Assembly (NCBI GenBank): GCA_019113165.1
Contig: DXHV01000077.1
Coordinates: 46,777-110,776, forward strand
DNA: 64,000 bases
Direction: 5' to 3'
Source of the DNA: Candidatus Desulfovibrio intestinipullorum
GTDB lineage: Bacteria > Desulfobacterota > Desulfovibrionia > Desulfovibrionales > Desulfovibrionaceae
The stretch's first letter is position 1. Every line of letters begins with the position of its first letter. The notes beneath the pieces were generated by a model. That model had not been told where the DNA came from, did not search any database, and saw only the letters and a program-made list of their open reading frames with translations. A program made the translations under genes and the position numbers. This document shows, one piece after another, positions 51,137 through 60,971 of the stretch.

Positions 51137-52260
51137 ACGATGTCCTTGCGGAAGAGCCTGTACCGTTTGCAGAGCTGTCCGCCGAAATCTTCAATCAGAT
51201 CGTCTACGGCGACGTTGTCTTCCAGAACCCAGGATCCCTCGACCCACTTGAAGTCTCGAGAGGCCCTGGCCTGGGTGAGCATGAAGTCGAAGAGCAGGAG
51301 GGGGAGTCCCAGCAGGCGGAACTTTTCGCGTATGCCGAAGAGCATGATGCGGTAGCCTTCCTTCAGTTCCCTGCGGGTCCTGAAGTAGTGCCAGGGGGCC
51401 AGCAGCCCCAGGCGTCCGTTGAGGCGCCTGAGCAGAGGATTGAAGTTGGGCAGAGCTACCATGCCGCCGGCAGGTTCGCCCTCGTGGAAGAAAAGGACAA
51501 AGAAGCGCGAATCCAGGTAGGCCACCAGTTCCTTGACCAGAGCCTGCGATTCCCGCTCCGAAAGCGGGGTGAAGCAGAAGTTCTTGGCCCAGGACTCGCT
51601 GTAGATGTCCAGCATGGTACGGACGTCCTCGGCAAGGGTCGCCTTTGTGGACTGCCTGTAGGTGAAGTCGCCCTTGTCCTTGAGCCTCTTGAGCTCCTGG
51701 TCAAGCCAGGGGGCCAGGTGCAGGGTATCCTTGTAGATGTGGTAGGCAAAGAGATCCTGTTCCTTGCGGAAGTGCCAGGCATTGAACAGGTCCAGATAGT
51801 AGGGCGGATTCCAGGGCATCATGAGGCCCGGGGGAACATCGAAGCCGTCCACCAGCAGGCCGCAGGTATAGTTGGTGGAGGGATTCAGGGGACCGCGCTG
51901 AAAGAGCATGCCCTGTTCCCTGTGCCAGTCCCTGGCGCTGGCAAAAAGGGCAAAGGCTGCTTCCTTGTCCTGCTGGCACTCGAAAAAGCCGATGGCACCG
52001 CAGCGCTCTCCGGCATAGGCATTGGCCTTGTCGTCCACAATGGCCGCTATGCGTCCCACGGGGCGCGAATCGCGGAAGGCAAGGAAGAGCTCGCGCCGGG
52101 CCGTTTCCCAGAAGGGATGCCTGCCCGGCGTGAGAAGGCTGATGTCGTCCTTCTTCAGACCCGGAACCCATGGATCCTCTTCCCTGTAGATGGACCAGGG
52201 CAGGGCCACAAAGGTTTCGAGAAGCTGCGGCGTGGTGACCGGTACAATTTGTACGGACAA
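51133..52260 (-). CDS. Hypothetical GNAT-like protein (about 375 aa)
   Basis: Long ORF between pyrD and an epimerase; TTG start at 52260 probable. Family by impression only. Confidence 0.65.
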   Translation of the reverse strand: MSVQIVPVTTPQLLETFVALPWSIYREEDPWVPGLKKDDISLLTPGRHPFWETARRELFLAFRDSRPVGRIAAIVDDKANAYAGERCGAIGFFECQQDKEAAFALFASARDWHREQGMLFQRGPLNPSTNYTCGLLVDGFDVPPGLMMPWNPPYYLDLFNAWHFRKEQDLFAYHIYKDTLHLAPWLDQELKRLKDKGDFTYRQSTKATLAEDVRTMLDIYSESWAKNFCFTPLSERESQALVKELVAYLDSRFFVLFFHEGEPAGGMVALPNFNPLLRRLNGRLGLLAPWHYFRTRRELKEGYRIMLFGIREKFRLLGLPLLLFDFMLTQARASRDFKWVEGSWVLEDNVAVDDLIEDFGGQLCKRYRLFRKDIV

Positions 52261-52267
52261 GACTGAC

Positions 52268-53203
52268 CTACCCCAGTGAAAGCATGCTGCGTATGTCGTC
52301 CAGGTGGCGGATGCCGTATTTTTCCATGGCGCGGGGCAGCTCTTCCACAATGTGGAAGGCCGCATCCGGGCGCATGAAGTTGGCCGTGCCTATCTCGACG
52401 GCACTGGCGCCAACGAGCAGGAATTCCAGCACATCCTCGGCAGTGCTGATGCCGCCGATGCCGATGACCGGGATATTGACGGCATTGGCCACCTGCCAGA
52501 CGCAGCACAGAGCCACGGGCTTTATGCAGGGGCCGGACAGGCCGCCGACAATGTTGGCCAGACGGGGACGTCTGGAGCGCAGATCCACCGACATGCCGAG
52601 CAGGGTATTGATGCAGGAAATGCAGTCTGCACCGGCATCCTCGACGCTGCGAGCTATGTCGGCAATGCTTGTGACATTGGGGGACAGCTTGACAATGACG
52701 GGCTTGTTGGGGGCGTTGTTGCGCACTGCCCTGGTGACCTTGGCGGCCTGGGCTGGATCGGCACCGAAGATGGATCCGCCTTCCTTGACGTTGGGGCAGG
52801 AGATGTTCACTTCCAGGGCCGCCACGCCTTCCATGGCATTGAGCTCTGCAGCCAGGATGCCGAATTCTTCGGCAGACGTGGCATACATGTTGACAATGAT
52901 GGGCACTTCCTTCCAGGGGAGATTGGGCAGCTTCTGCGTGCGGAATACTTCCAGGCCGTCGTTCTGCAGACCGATGGAATTGAGCATGCCGCAGGGGGTC
53001 TCGGCAATGCGCGGGCAGGGATTGCCGTGCCTGGGTTTGAGGGAAATGCCCTTGACGATGATGCCGCCAAGGGAGGTCAGATCGCCGAAGCGTGCGAATT
53101 CGGTGCCATAGCCAAAGGTCCCCGAAGCGGTCATGATGGGGTTTTTCAGAGTCAGAGTCTGCTTGGGTCCTGCAAGGGTAACAGCAAGTTCGTTATGTTT
53201 CAC
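52268..53203 (-). CDS. pyrD: Dihydroorotate dehydrogenase catalytic subunit
   Basis: NPIMTASGTFGYG...LNSIGLQNDGLEVF...EVNISCPNVKEGG...VIGIGGISTAEDVLEFLLVGASAVEIGTANF. Confidence 0.95.
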   Translation of the reverse strand: MKHNELAVTLAGPKQTLTLKNPIMTASGTFGYGTEFARFGDLTSLGGIIVKGISLKPRHGNPCPRIAETPCGMLNSIGLQNDGLEVFRTQKLPNLPWKEVPIIVNMYATSAEEFGILAAELNAMEGVAALEVNISCPNVKEGGSIFGADPAQAAKVTRAVRNNAPNKPVIVKLSPNVTSIADIARSVEDAGADCISCINTLLGMSVDLRSRRPRLANIVGGLSGPCIKPVALCCVWQVANAVNIPVIGIGGISTAEDVLEFLLVGASAVEIGTANFMRPDAAFHIVEELPRAMEKYGIRHLDDIRSMLSLG

Positions 53204-53347
53204 CAGTCTTTTCGGACAGCCGGACAGTGGTTCGTACAGGACGGTTCCGACAGGGGCTGTACCGCCTCCAGAAAAAGAACGTATGGAAAGTCGGGGCCAG
53301 CTGCGTGCGGACAGACGGGCCGTTCAGCCAAGAGGGTGCAGTGTTTC

Positions 53348-54163
53348 TCAGGCAAGCTCAATCTGGTCCGCCCAGAAGACGGGGCCCTGTGTGCAGCACT
53401 GCACAGGCGCGTTGCGGTGCGCCGCATCCGGCCAGGCGTCAGTGGTGCGCACAACGCAGCCGAGGCAGGCACCAACGCCGCAGGCCATCTTGTTTTCCAG
53501 GGAGAGCTGCAGCCTGGCGTGATATTCCTTGGCAAAGCCCTGCACGGTCTTGAGGAAGGGCAGCGGACCGCAGGCCAGGATGAGCCCCTTCTGGGAGGCG
53601 TATTCCTTGATACGTTCCTGCAGGGTGAAGATGAAGTTGTCCAGATCGCCGGGAACGGATTCGCGGAGCGTGTCCACGGGGATGTGCTCGTTGATGCTGT
53701 CCACGGGGTAGCACTCCAGGGGATCCCTGTGTCCGAAGAGCATGGAAATGTTCCAGGCCTTGGGGTGCTCGGCCACGTAGCCGATGAAGGGTACGATGCC
53801 CATGCCGCCGGCAAGGAGCAGGGTCGGTGTATCCGGCTCTACAGCAAAGCCGTTGCCAAGCGGGCCCCACACGCGGACCTTGTCCCTGGGACGCAGGCGG
53901 GCCATCTGCTCCGTTCCCCGGCCTGCAACCTGGAAGAAGCAGATAAGGTGCTGGGGACGGATGAGACAGATGCCGAGGGGACGGCCCCAAGGCATTTCAA
54001 GCCCGAAGGATTGGGGACGGATCATGAGGAATTGCCCCGGTTTCCATTCTTTCCAGTCTGGAGGCGAAAGACGTAGTGCAAAGTATCTGTGCACGGGATC
54101 GGCAAGACCGAAGGGAACAAGATCGAGGACTGTGAGCTCACAGCAGTCAGTTGTAGGAACCAT
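53348..54163 (-). CDS. pyrK: Dihydroorotate dehydrogenase electron transfer subunit
   Basis: FAD/NAD-binding reductase fold (RPLGICLI, LLLAGGMGIVPFIGYV) and C-terminal Cys cluster CGVGACLGCVV...VQCCTQGPVF. Confidence 0.93.
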   Translation of the reverse strand: MVPTTDCCELTVLDLVPFGLADPVHRYFALRLSPPDWKEWKPGQFLMIRPQSFGLEMPWGRPLGICLIRPQHLICFFQVAGRGTEQMARLRPRDKVRVWGPLGNGFAVEPDTPTLLLAGGMGIVPFIGYVAEHPKAWNISMLFGHRDPLECYPVDSINEHIPVDTLRESVPGDLDNFIFTLQERIKEYASQKGLILACGPLPFLKTVQGFAKEYHARLQLSLENKMACGVGACLGCVVRTTDAWPDAAHRNAPVQCCTQGPVFWADQIELA

Positions 54164-54681
54164 AGACAACCTCATGAAAGCAGAACCGGCAGCCGGCAGG
54201 CAGGGATGCTGCCGGCTGCCCCCTGGCCGGGGCAAACAATAATTTTTTGTGACCAGACTCAGGGCACTATGTCACAGGCAGCAAGAAAAGGCAAAAGTGG
54301 CACGATGCCGGAAAAATACAGGTCCTGCAAGAGGATGGAAGGACGAAGGTCGACCGGTCCCGGGCGCTGCCCAAAACCTGCCTGTCCCCATGCCTGTTCC
54401 CGGGGACGGGAAACACAAAAAAATCCCTGGGCAGGATTCGCAAGAAACAAATTATTTTCAGTATGTTGACGCGACAATGTCTTGGAGCTTTGGACAGGGC
54501 ACGCTTTACTTGCAGAGTCAGAGCGTATATTAGTATAGATTCACACGTATTCCTCTGACTTGCGTCTGTTCCGGACGTTTCCTGACAGGGGAAGGTGTCC
54601 GTGCTCTGTGCCTTGCAGCCAGGGCAGCCCTCTCCCGGCCCGTCATGCGGCTGAAGAGAATGTCCAAGGAGGAACACTACA

Positions 54682-55728
54682 ATGGGTAAGATGACAGTAG
54701 CTGTCTGCGGCGCCACAGGTGCAGTGGGCAGAGAAATGTTGAATACGCTCCATCAGCGTCAGTTTCCCGCTACGGAAGTCGTGGCCTTCGCCTCTTCCCG
54801 TTCTGCCGGAACCACAGTGCCGTATGGAGACAAGGAGCTGACGGTTCGCGAACTGAAGGAAGACAGCTTCGAGGGCATTGATCTGGCACTTTTCTCTGCC
54901 GGCGGCAGCACGTCGACCAAGTTTGCTCCCTATGCGGCCAAGGCCGGCTGTGTTGTCGTGGACAACTCTGCTGCCTGGCGCATGGACGATCGCTGCCCCC
55001 TGGTGGTTCCCGAAGTGAACCCCGAAGATCTTTCCTGGCACAAGGGCATCATTGCCAACCCCAACTGCTCCACCATTCAGATGCTCGTGGCCCTGAAGCC
55101 CATCTATGACGCCGTGGGCATCAGGCGCATTGTGGTGTCTACCTACCAGGCCGTTTCTGGCACGGGTCAGAAGGGCATTGCCGAACTGGAAAAGCAGGTA
55201 CGCGATCTCTTCAACGGCAGGGACATTGAGCACAAGGCCTATCCCTACCAGATTGCCTTCAACATCCTGCCCCACATCGACATCTTCCTGGACAACGACT
55301 ACACCAAGGAAGAGATGAAGATGGTCAATGAAACGCGCAAGATGTTCCATGACCCGCTCATCCGTGTCACGGCCACCTGTGCCCGCGTGCCCGTCTTCTA
55401 TGGCCATGCCGAGTCCGTCAACATCGAGACCGAAAAGAAGCTGACCGCAAGGGAATGCCGTGCCCTGCTTTCCCAGGCTCCCGGCGTCAGGGTCATCGAC
55501 AATCCCCATGAGCTGCTCTACCCCATGCCCATCATGTGTGCCGGTCAGGACGATACCCTGGTAGGCCGCATCCGTGACGACGAGTCCGTGGAAAACGGCC
55601 TCAACCTGTGGGTCTGCGCAGACAACATCCGCAAGGGGGCTGCCCTCAATGCCGTCCAGATTGCCGAGGAGCTCATCCGCAGGGATCTTGTCCGCGTTGA
55701 GGAAAAGGATCGCGCAACCTTCATGTAG
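54682..55728 (+). CDS. asd: Aspartate-semialdehyde dehydrogenase
   Basis: VAVCGATGAVGREMLNTLHQRQFP...IIANPNCSTIQMLVALKPIYD...VSTYQAVSGTGQKGIAEL. Confidence 0.97.
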   Translation: MGKMTVAVCGATGAVGREMLNTLHQRQFPATEVVAFASSRSAGTTVPYGDKELTVRELKEDSFEGIDLALFSAGGSTSTKFAPYAAKAGCVVVDNSAAWRMDDRCPLVVPEVNPEDLSWHKGIIANPNCSTIQMLVALKPIYDAVGIRRIVVSTYQAVSGTGQKGIAELEKQVRDLFNGRDIEHKAYPYQIAFNILPHIDIFLDNDYTKEEMKMVNETRKMFHDPLIRVTATCARVPVFYGHAESVNIETEKKLTARECRALLSQAPGVRVIDNPHELLYPMPIMCAGQDDTLVGRIRDDESVENGLNLWVCADNIRKGAALNAVQIAEELIRRDLVRVEEKDRATFM

Positions 55729-55758
55729 GGTACAAGCCTTCGGACGAAGAACTTTCTG

Positions 55759-55801
55759 ATATGCCGTTTCTCTCTGCCTTTCGGGAAACGGCATATTTTT
55801 G
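55759..55801 (+). terminator. Terminator after asd
   Basis: atatgccgtttc...gaaacggcatat followed by ttttt. Confidence 0.75.
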
Positions 55802-55928
55802 TCTTCTCCGGGACCTCCTGACGTTTTGCAGCCTGCAAACGGCAAAACACCCACCAGACAGAAATTTCAGGATAAGGAGACGGCGCTTTCTCTCTGCCGA
55901 ACAGGCCGGGGAAAGCGCCAATACGCGA

Positions 55929-56858
55929 ATGAAGTGCAATATCTGCAAGGCTGAAGCGCTCGTCAAACTTCGTGCGCACAATGCCGCCTTCTGCAGGGAC
56001 TGCTTTTTGCAGTTCTTTTCCAGACAGGTGGCCAAGGGCATAGAGAAGGAACATCTGTGCACAAGGGAAGACAGGATCCTTGTTGCCGTCTCCGGCGGCA
56101 AGGATTCGCTGTCCCTGCTCTATGAGCTGATACATCAGGGCTATGATGCCACGGGCCTCTTCATCGATCTGGGCATACCCGTTTCCTCCCAGGCAGCCCG
56201 CAGGACCGTGGAAGAATTCTGCGCGAAGCATGGCCTGCGCCTTATCGTGAAGGAACTGGCCGAGGACGGGCTGGACATCCCTACTGTCAAGGCCGCCATC
56301 AGGCGTCCGATCTGTTCGGTCTGCGGCAAGCTCAAGCGGCACTACTTCAACAGGATTGCCATGGAGGAAGGCTTTACCGTCCTTGCCACCGGCCACAATC
56401 TGGATGACGAAGTGGCCCGCCTCTTCAGCAACACCCTGCGCTGGGATCTGTCCTACCTGGCCTCGGATGGCCCCCTGCTGCCTGCCCACGGCCGCTTTGT
56501 GCGCAAGATCAAGCCCCTGTGGCGCCTCACGGAATTCGAGACCGCCAATTATGCTTTTCTGACTGAAATAGAACCGCACATAGCTCCCTGTCCCTACAGC
56601 CCGGGGGCCAGCTTCACGACGCTCAAAGGCGTGCTGCAGCGCCTTGAGTATGCCATGCCCGGCCGCAAGCTCGATTTCTATCAGGGGTTCATCCATCGTG
56701 GCCGCAAGGGCTTTGAACATCTGGCCCAAGAGAGCGGCGATCCCCTGCATGACTGTCCGGAATGCGGCTATCCCACTTCCGGGGAGGACATCTGCGGAGT
56801 CTGCCGCATCAGGCATCAGGTGGCAGCTTTCAGGGAGGCACAATGTTCCGCTTCCTGA
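55929..56858 (+). CDS. tRNA thiolation-like ATPase (TtcA/TtuA/Ncs6 family) with zinc-ribbon termini
   Basis: N-terminal CNIC...CRDC, PP-loop VAVSGGKDSLSLLYEL, CSVCGKLKR, GHNLDDE, C-terminal CPECGYPTSGEDICGVC. Confidence 0.85.
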   Translation: MKCNICKAEALVKLRAHNAAFCRDCFLQFFSRQVAKGIEKEHLCTREDRILVAVSGGKDSLSLLYELIHQGYDATGLFIDLGIPVSSQAARRTVEEFCAKHGLRLIVKELAEDGLDIPTVKAAIRRPICSVCGKLKRHYFNRIAMEEGFTVLATGHNLDDEVARLFSNTLRWDLSYLASDGPLLPAHGRFVRKIKPLWRLTEFETANYAFLTEIEPHIAPCPYSPGASFTTLKGVLQRLEYAMPGRKLDFYQGFIHRGRKGFEHLAQESGDPLHDCPECGYPTSGEDICGVCRIRHQVAAFREAQCSAS

Positions 56859-57496
56859 AAAAGGCCCTGGAACGGGGCCTGACCCTGCCCAACGTGGCAA
56901 GCTATGTCAGTCTGCAGACTTTGCGTCTTTTCGGAGCAGCTCTGGGCAGCCTGCGACTGGCCCTCAAGGCCCGGCTGCTGGGCGTGGAGCTCGGCAGCAA
57001 CGTGCGTGCGCACGGGCCAGTGGGGCTCATGCGCTGGCCAGGCAGCCGTATCGTGCTTGGCGACAACGTGCAGATGATTTCTTCCTGGCGCAGGGCAACG
57101 GCCTCTGCGCTCTCTCATCCCGTGCGCCTGCGGACCTTTGCACCGGGAGCCTGCATCAGCATAGGGAGTGGCTGCGAACTTTCGGGGACCTCCATAACCT
57201 GCCGATCCACCTCCATAACCCTGGGGAAGGATGTGCTCATTGCACCGGATGTCATTATCGTCGATTCGGATTTTCATGCGCCCTGGCCTGTAGAGCAGCG
57301 CAAGACGGATCCGGGCCTTGAGCGGGACAGACCTGTGGTCATAGGCGATGGTGCCTGGATTGGCATGCGCAGCATTATCCTCAAGGGAGTCACTATTGGC
57401 GAGGGGGCCATCATAGGCGCAGGCAGCGTGGTGACCAGGGATGTACCCGCCAATGCCGTGGCCTGCGGAGTGCCTGCCAGGGTCGTGAGCAAGTGA
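56843..57496 (+). CDS. Acyltransferase with left-handed beta-helix (hexapeptide repeats)
   Basis: VVIGDGAWIGMRSIILKGVTIGEGAIIGAGSVVTRDVPANAVACGVPARVV. Confidence 0.9.
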   Translation: MFRFLKKALERGLTLPNVASYVSLQTLRLFGAALGSLRLALKARLLGVELGSNVRAHGPVGLMRWPGSRIVLGDNVQMISSWRRATASALSHPVRLRTFAPGACISIGSGCELSGTSITCRSTSITLGKDVLIAPDVIIVDSDFHAPWPVEQRKTDPGLERDRPVVIGDGAWIGMRSIILKGVTIGEGAIIGAGSVVTRDVPANAVACGVPARVVSK

Positions 57497-57550
57497 TGTG
57501 CTGTCCTCTGGAACAGGGCCACTGATCAGAGTTGCAGATTAGGCCCCCCT

Positions 57551-57606
57551 TATGAAAAAATCCACCTGACTGACAGCAGAAGACTGTCGGTACAGGTGGA
57601 TTTTTG
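57551..57606. terminator. Bidirectional terminator
   Basis: aaaaatccacctg...caggtggattttt. Confidence 0.75.
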
Positions 57607-57658
57607 CGTGTCTTGGCATTGTCTGGAGGGGCTCGATCGTCAGGATCGGCCGGACTGG

Positions 57659-58552
57659 TCAGTCCGACTCTTCCGAGGAGAAAGGTTCCAGCTGGCCGTA
57701 GCGCTGTGCCATGCCCATCAGGGAGTGCACCAGCTTGGCAGCCGTAAAATCGGCATGATGCAGGCCCTTGATGGGGGCCAGTTCCACCACGTCGAAACCG
57801 ATGATCCTTCTACCCTTCAGACAGGCATCAAGGAGCCGCAGCGCCTCGTGCCAGAACAGGCCTCCGGGGGAAGGGGTTCCCGTGGCGGGCATGAGCGAGC
57901 TGTCGAAGCCGTCCACGTCAAAGGAGACATAGACAAGCCTGGGAAAATCCGGCGGCAGGGGCGTTTTGGGCAGCCCCTTTCTTGCCAGGAGGTCGGCATC
58001 ATAGGCCAGGACATGGGCACTCTTGCGGAAGTCGGCTTCCTCCCTGCTGTAGTCCCTGGTTCCAAACTGCGCGAGGGGAATGTCGCCGCATTCCACGCAG
58101 CGCCGCATGACGCAGGCATGGGAGAAGGCATCGCCCTCATAGATATCGCGCAGATCGGCATGGGCATCGAAGTGCAGAATGCCGAATTTCAAGCCGGCCT
58201 CGTGCAGTGTCCGTACAGGAGCGTAGCTCACGGTATGTTCTCCGCCCAGGATGACGGGAATGGCCTTGCACTTCCTGGCCATCCGCACGGCATCGCCTAT
58301 GCGTGCAAAGACGCCGGACAGAGGGCCTGTGCAGTCAATGGGCTCGTGGGTAAACAGGCCGAGCTCTCCCGGAGCCGATTTCCCGTCCCAGGCTTCAAGC
58401 TGCAGGGATGCTTCCAGAATGGCCGCTGGGCCCAGTCTGGTCCCTGCTCCGTAGGAGACAGTCCGTTCCAGAGGAACAGGAATGATGTGAAAGCGCGCCT
58501 TATCAGGTGCGCTGTTTGGATATTCGGAGAAAAGAAAGGGTGTAAAATCCAT
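57659..58552 (-). CDS. speB: Agmatinase/arginase family
   Basis: VILGGEHTVSY...ILHFDAHADLRDIYEG...VYVSFDVDGFDSSLMPATGTPSPGG...IIGFDVVELAP. Confidence 0.92.
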   Translation of the reverse strand: MDFTPFLFSEYPNSAPDKARFHIIPVPLERTVSYGAGTRLGPAAILEASLQLEAWDGKSAPGELGLFTHEPIDCTGPLSGVFARIGDAVRMARKCKAIPVILGGEHTVSYAPVRTLHEAGLKFGILHFDAHADLRDIYEGDAFSHACVMRRCVECGDIPLAQFGTRDYSREEADFRKSAHVLAYDADLLARKGLPKTPLPPDFPRLVYVSFDVDGFDSSLMPATGTPSPGGLFWHEALRLLDACLKGRRIIGFDVVELAPIKGLHHADFTAAKLVHSLMGMAQRYGQLEPFSSEESD

Positions 58553-58937
58553 GAGAAGGACCAAGTGTTGCTAAAAATTGGAAAGAGACTGTCAAAGACA
58601 TGAAAAAAAGTGTCTTGATACAGGGCATTTCTTGAGAAAAAATTTTTTTAATCAAAACAAGGCGCGTTTTTTATATTATATTGAAAAAAATAGATATAAA
58701 AAATATAGTATTCCGATATTTATTGACGAAATGTTAGCTTTATTGTAATAAAATTGTACTATTGTTTATTTTTTATACAGTTGCGGATTCTTGAACATTC
58801 CTTATTTTTGAGAGTGATGGAAACACGTCTGGCTGGCAACGCTGTCTGCACGGGCGCGCCCGTGTCCCCCGGTCAGCCTCTGCCGGCTGTTCCGTATACA
58901 CCGTATTTTCACAAGCTCCTGCTTGCAAGAGGTGCAT

Positions 58938-59750
58938 ATGTCTATTTTCAGTATTCTGAAATCCGATACCTTTGCTTCAACACTGCAAACATTCTCCGGC
59001 AAGGCCAGAGAAGTTGTCGATACAGTCAGCAAGAACATGCCCAGTTCCGTGCAGGGCATTGGCGACAAGGCTCGTGATGTGGCCGGTTCTGTCAGCAAGA
59101 ACATCCCCGGTTCTCTGCAGGGCCTGGGCGACAAGGCCAAGGGCGTGGCCGAGACTGTAAGCCAGAACATGCCCAAGAATGCCGCAACGGCCTTCGGCAT
59201 TGGCTCCCTGGTGGCCCTGTTCGGTACCATGCTGCCCAAGGATGTTGTCAAGGGCGCAGCCCTTGTCGGTGCCGGCGCCATTGCCTGGAATTTTTATCAG
59301 AAATGGTCTGCCCAGAAAACAGCTGCAGGCCAGGCTCCTGCAGAAGCCGGAGCTGCCCAGCAGGCCCTGCCCTCTCCGCAGGATCCTGCCGCCATGCTCA
59401 TGCTCAGGGCCATGGTGTACGCAGCCCGTGCCGATGGTCATATTGACGAGGCCGAGCAGTCCCGCATCAGCAAGCTGACCGAGCAGTTCCTGCCTGGCCA
59501 GGACACCAATGCCATCGTGAACACCCTGGTCAATGAGCCCCTCAACCTGGAGCTGCTGGCTTCGCAGATGCAGTCCGTGGAACAGAGAGAGGATCTGTAC
59601 CGTCTCTCCTGCCTTGTGCTGGACATCGACCACTTCATGGAACGCAGCTACCTGGACGCCCTGGCCAAGGCACTGGGCATTGAAGCCCGTCAGGCTGAGC
59701 TGGAACAGGAAGCCCTGGCTGCCAAGCAGCAGCTGGATGCCATGTCCTAG
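58938..59750 (+). CDS. DUF533 (YebE/TerB-like) protein with N-terminal 22-aa repeats
   Basis: Central AFGIGSLVALFG TM-like segment, C-terminal AAMLMLRAMVYAARADGHIDEAEQSRISKL; N-terminal tandem KAxxVxxxVSKNxPxxxQGxGD units. Confidence 0.8.
   Translation: MSIFSILKSDTFASTLQTFSGKAREVVDTVSKNMPSSVQGIGDKARDVAGSVSKNIPGSLQGLGDKAKGVAETVSQNMPKNAATAFGIGSLVALFGTMLPKDVVKGAALVGAGAIAWNFYQKWSAQKTAAGQAPAEAGAAQQALPSPQDPAAMLMLRAMVYAARADGHIDEAEQSRISKLTEQFLPGQDTNAIVNTLVNEPLNLELLASQMQSVEQREDLYRLSCLVLDIDHFMERSYLDALAKALGIEARQAELEQEALAAKQQLDAMS
58998..59180 (+). repeat. Three in-frame tandem repeats of about 66 bp (22 aa)
   Basis: KAREVVDTVSKNMPSSVQGIGD / KARDVAGSVSKNIPGSLQGLGD / KAKGVAETVSQNMPKN. Confidence 0.85.
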
Positions 59751-59791
59751 GCCGCAAGGCATCTCGGGAACCTTTCCCTGAAAAACTGTCC

Positions 59792-59835
59792 GGACAGGAA
59801 TATCTTGCCGCAAGAGATGTTCCTGTCCTTTTTTT
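59792..59835 (+). terminator. Terminator after DUF533 gene
   Basis: ggacaggaa...ttcctgtcc followed by a T tract. Confidence 0.75.
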
Positions 59836-59983
59836 GCGGGTTGCGCCAGGACATGAGCATGCGCGACCAGAAGATGTCTCCCGGCCCGAAGGCTTCTGCC
59901 CAATTCGGGGACAGAATAGCGGCCTGGACGAGTGCCAGATGGGTGCCGGACAGGTAGACGGGTTTGCTGCGGACAAAAAGAAT

Positions 59984-60020
59984 CAGGCGGAAGGCAGGGC
60001 ATGTCCCTGTCTTCCGCCTG
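59984..60020 (-). terminator. Terminator-like hairpin downstream of D-2-hydroxyacid dehydrogenase gene
   Basis: CAGGCGGAAG / CTTCCGCCTG perfect stem; minus strand continues ATTCTTTTT. Confidence 0.6.
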
Positions 60021-60050
60021 ACTGCATGTGCAGGCAAATGCAAAAAGGGG

Positions 60051-60971
60051 TTAGGCAAAGGCCTTTTTCAGGGCATCAACGCACATCTGGCCCATGCAGT
60101 TGGTCGTGCCCACTGTGGACGAGGAGGTATGGGAGCCCATGACCACGTTGGCCAGCTCGTACCATCTGGGATCGGCTGGGGGTTCCTTGCTGAACACGTC
60201 AAGACCGGCACCATAGATGGTCTTGCTGACCAGGGCTTCAAGCAGGGCCTCTTCGTCAACGAGTTCGCCGCGGGCGGTGTTGATGAGGATGCAGGTCTTC
60301 TTCATGGACGCGAGGCGATCCCTGTTGATGAGGTTCCTGGTCTCGTCATTGAGGAGCGAATGCAGGGAAATGACATCGGCCTGCCTGCAGATGTCATCGA
60401 CAGAGGCAGATTCGATGCCGTACTGGGCCGCAAATTCCTGGTCAAAATAGGGGTCACTGGCCAGAATCTTCATGCCAAAGCCGGCAGCACGCCTGGCCAC
60501 GCACTTGCCCACGGCGCCAAGACCAATGATGCCCAGGGTCTTGCCATAGATGTCAATGCCTGTTTCCTTGCCCCAGTCCTGCTTGCGGCAGCGGCCATCG
60601 ATGACCACGACCTTGCGGGCCACGGCCAGCATGAGGGCAAAGGCAAAGTCGGCCACGGCATTGCTGTTGGCACCGACAGTGCGTGTCAACTGTATGCCCC
60701 TGCGCTGGCATTCGTCCACGTCAACGTTGTCCAGACCGACACCGTAGCGGGCAATGGCCTTCAGACGGGGCGCGTGGTCGAGCACATTTCTGTTGCAGGG
60801 ATCCACGCCCAGAATCAGGGCTTCGCAGTCTGCAATCTTTTCGCACATGGCCTCTTCGGAGAGAATGGCGCCTGTGTCGTTGCGTACAATTTCAAATCCC
60901 AGGGATTCAAGCTGAGCAAAGAGATGGGGATTGCTCTTGCCAAAGGAACGGGGAGTAATAAGGACTTTCAT
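60051..60971 (-). CDS. D-isomer-specific 2-hydroxyacid dehydrogenase
   Basis: KTLGIIGLGAVGKCVARRAAGFGMKILASDPY...LINTARGELVDEEALLEAL...GAGLDVFSKEPP. Confidence 0.93.
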   Translation of the reverse strand: MKVLITPRSFGKSNPHLFAQLESLGFEIVRNDTGAILSEEAMCEKIADCEALILGVDPCNRNVLDHAPRLKAIARYGVGLDNVDVDECQRRGIQLTRTVGANSNAVADFAFALMLAVARKVVVIDGRCRKQDWGKETGIDIYGKTLGIIGLGAVGKCVARRAAGFGMKILASDPYFDQEFAAQYGIESASVDDICRQADVISLHSLLNDETRNLINRDRLASMKKTCILINTARGELVDEEALLEALVSKTIYGAGLDVFSKEPPADPRWYELANVVMGSHTSSSTVGTTNCMGQMCVDALKKAFA

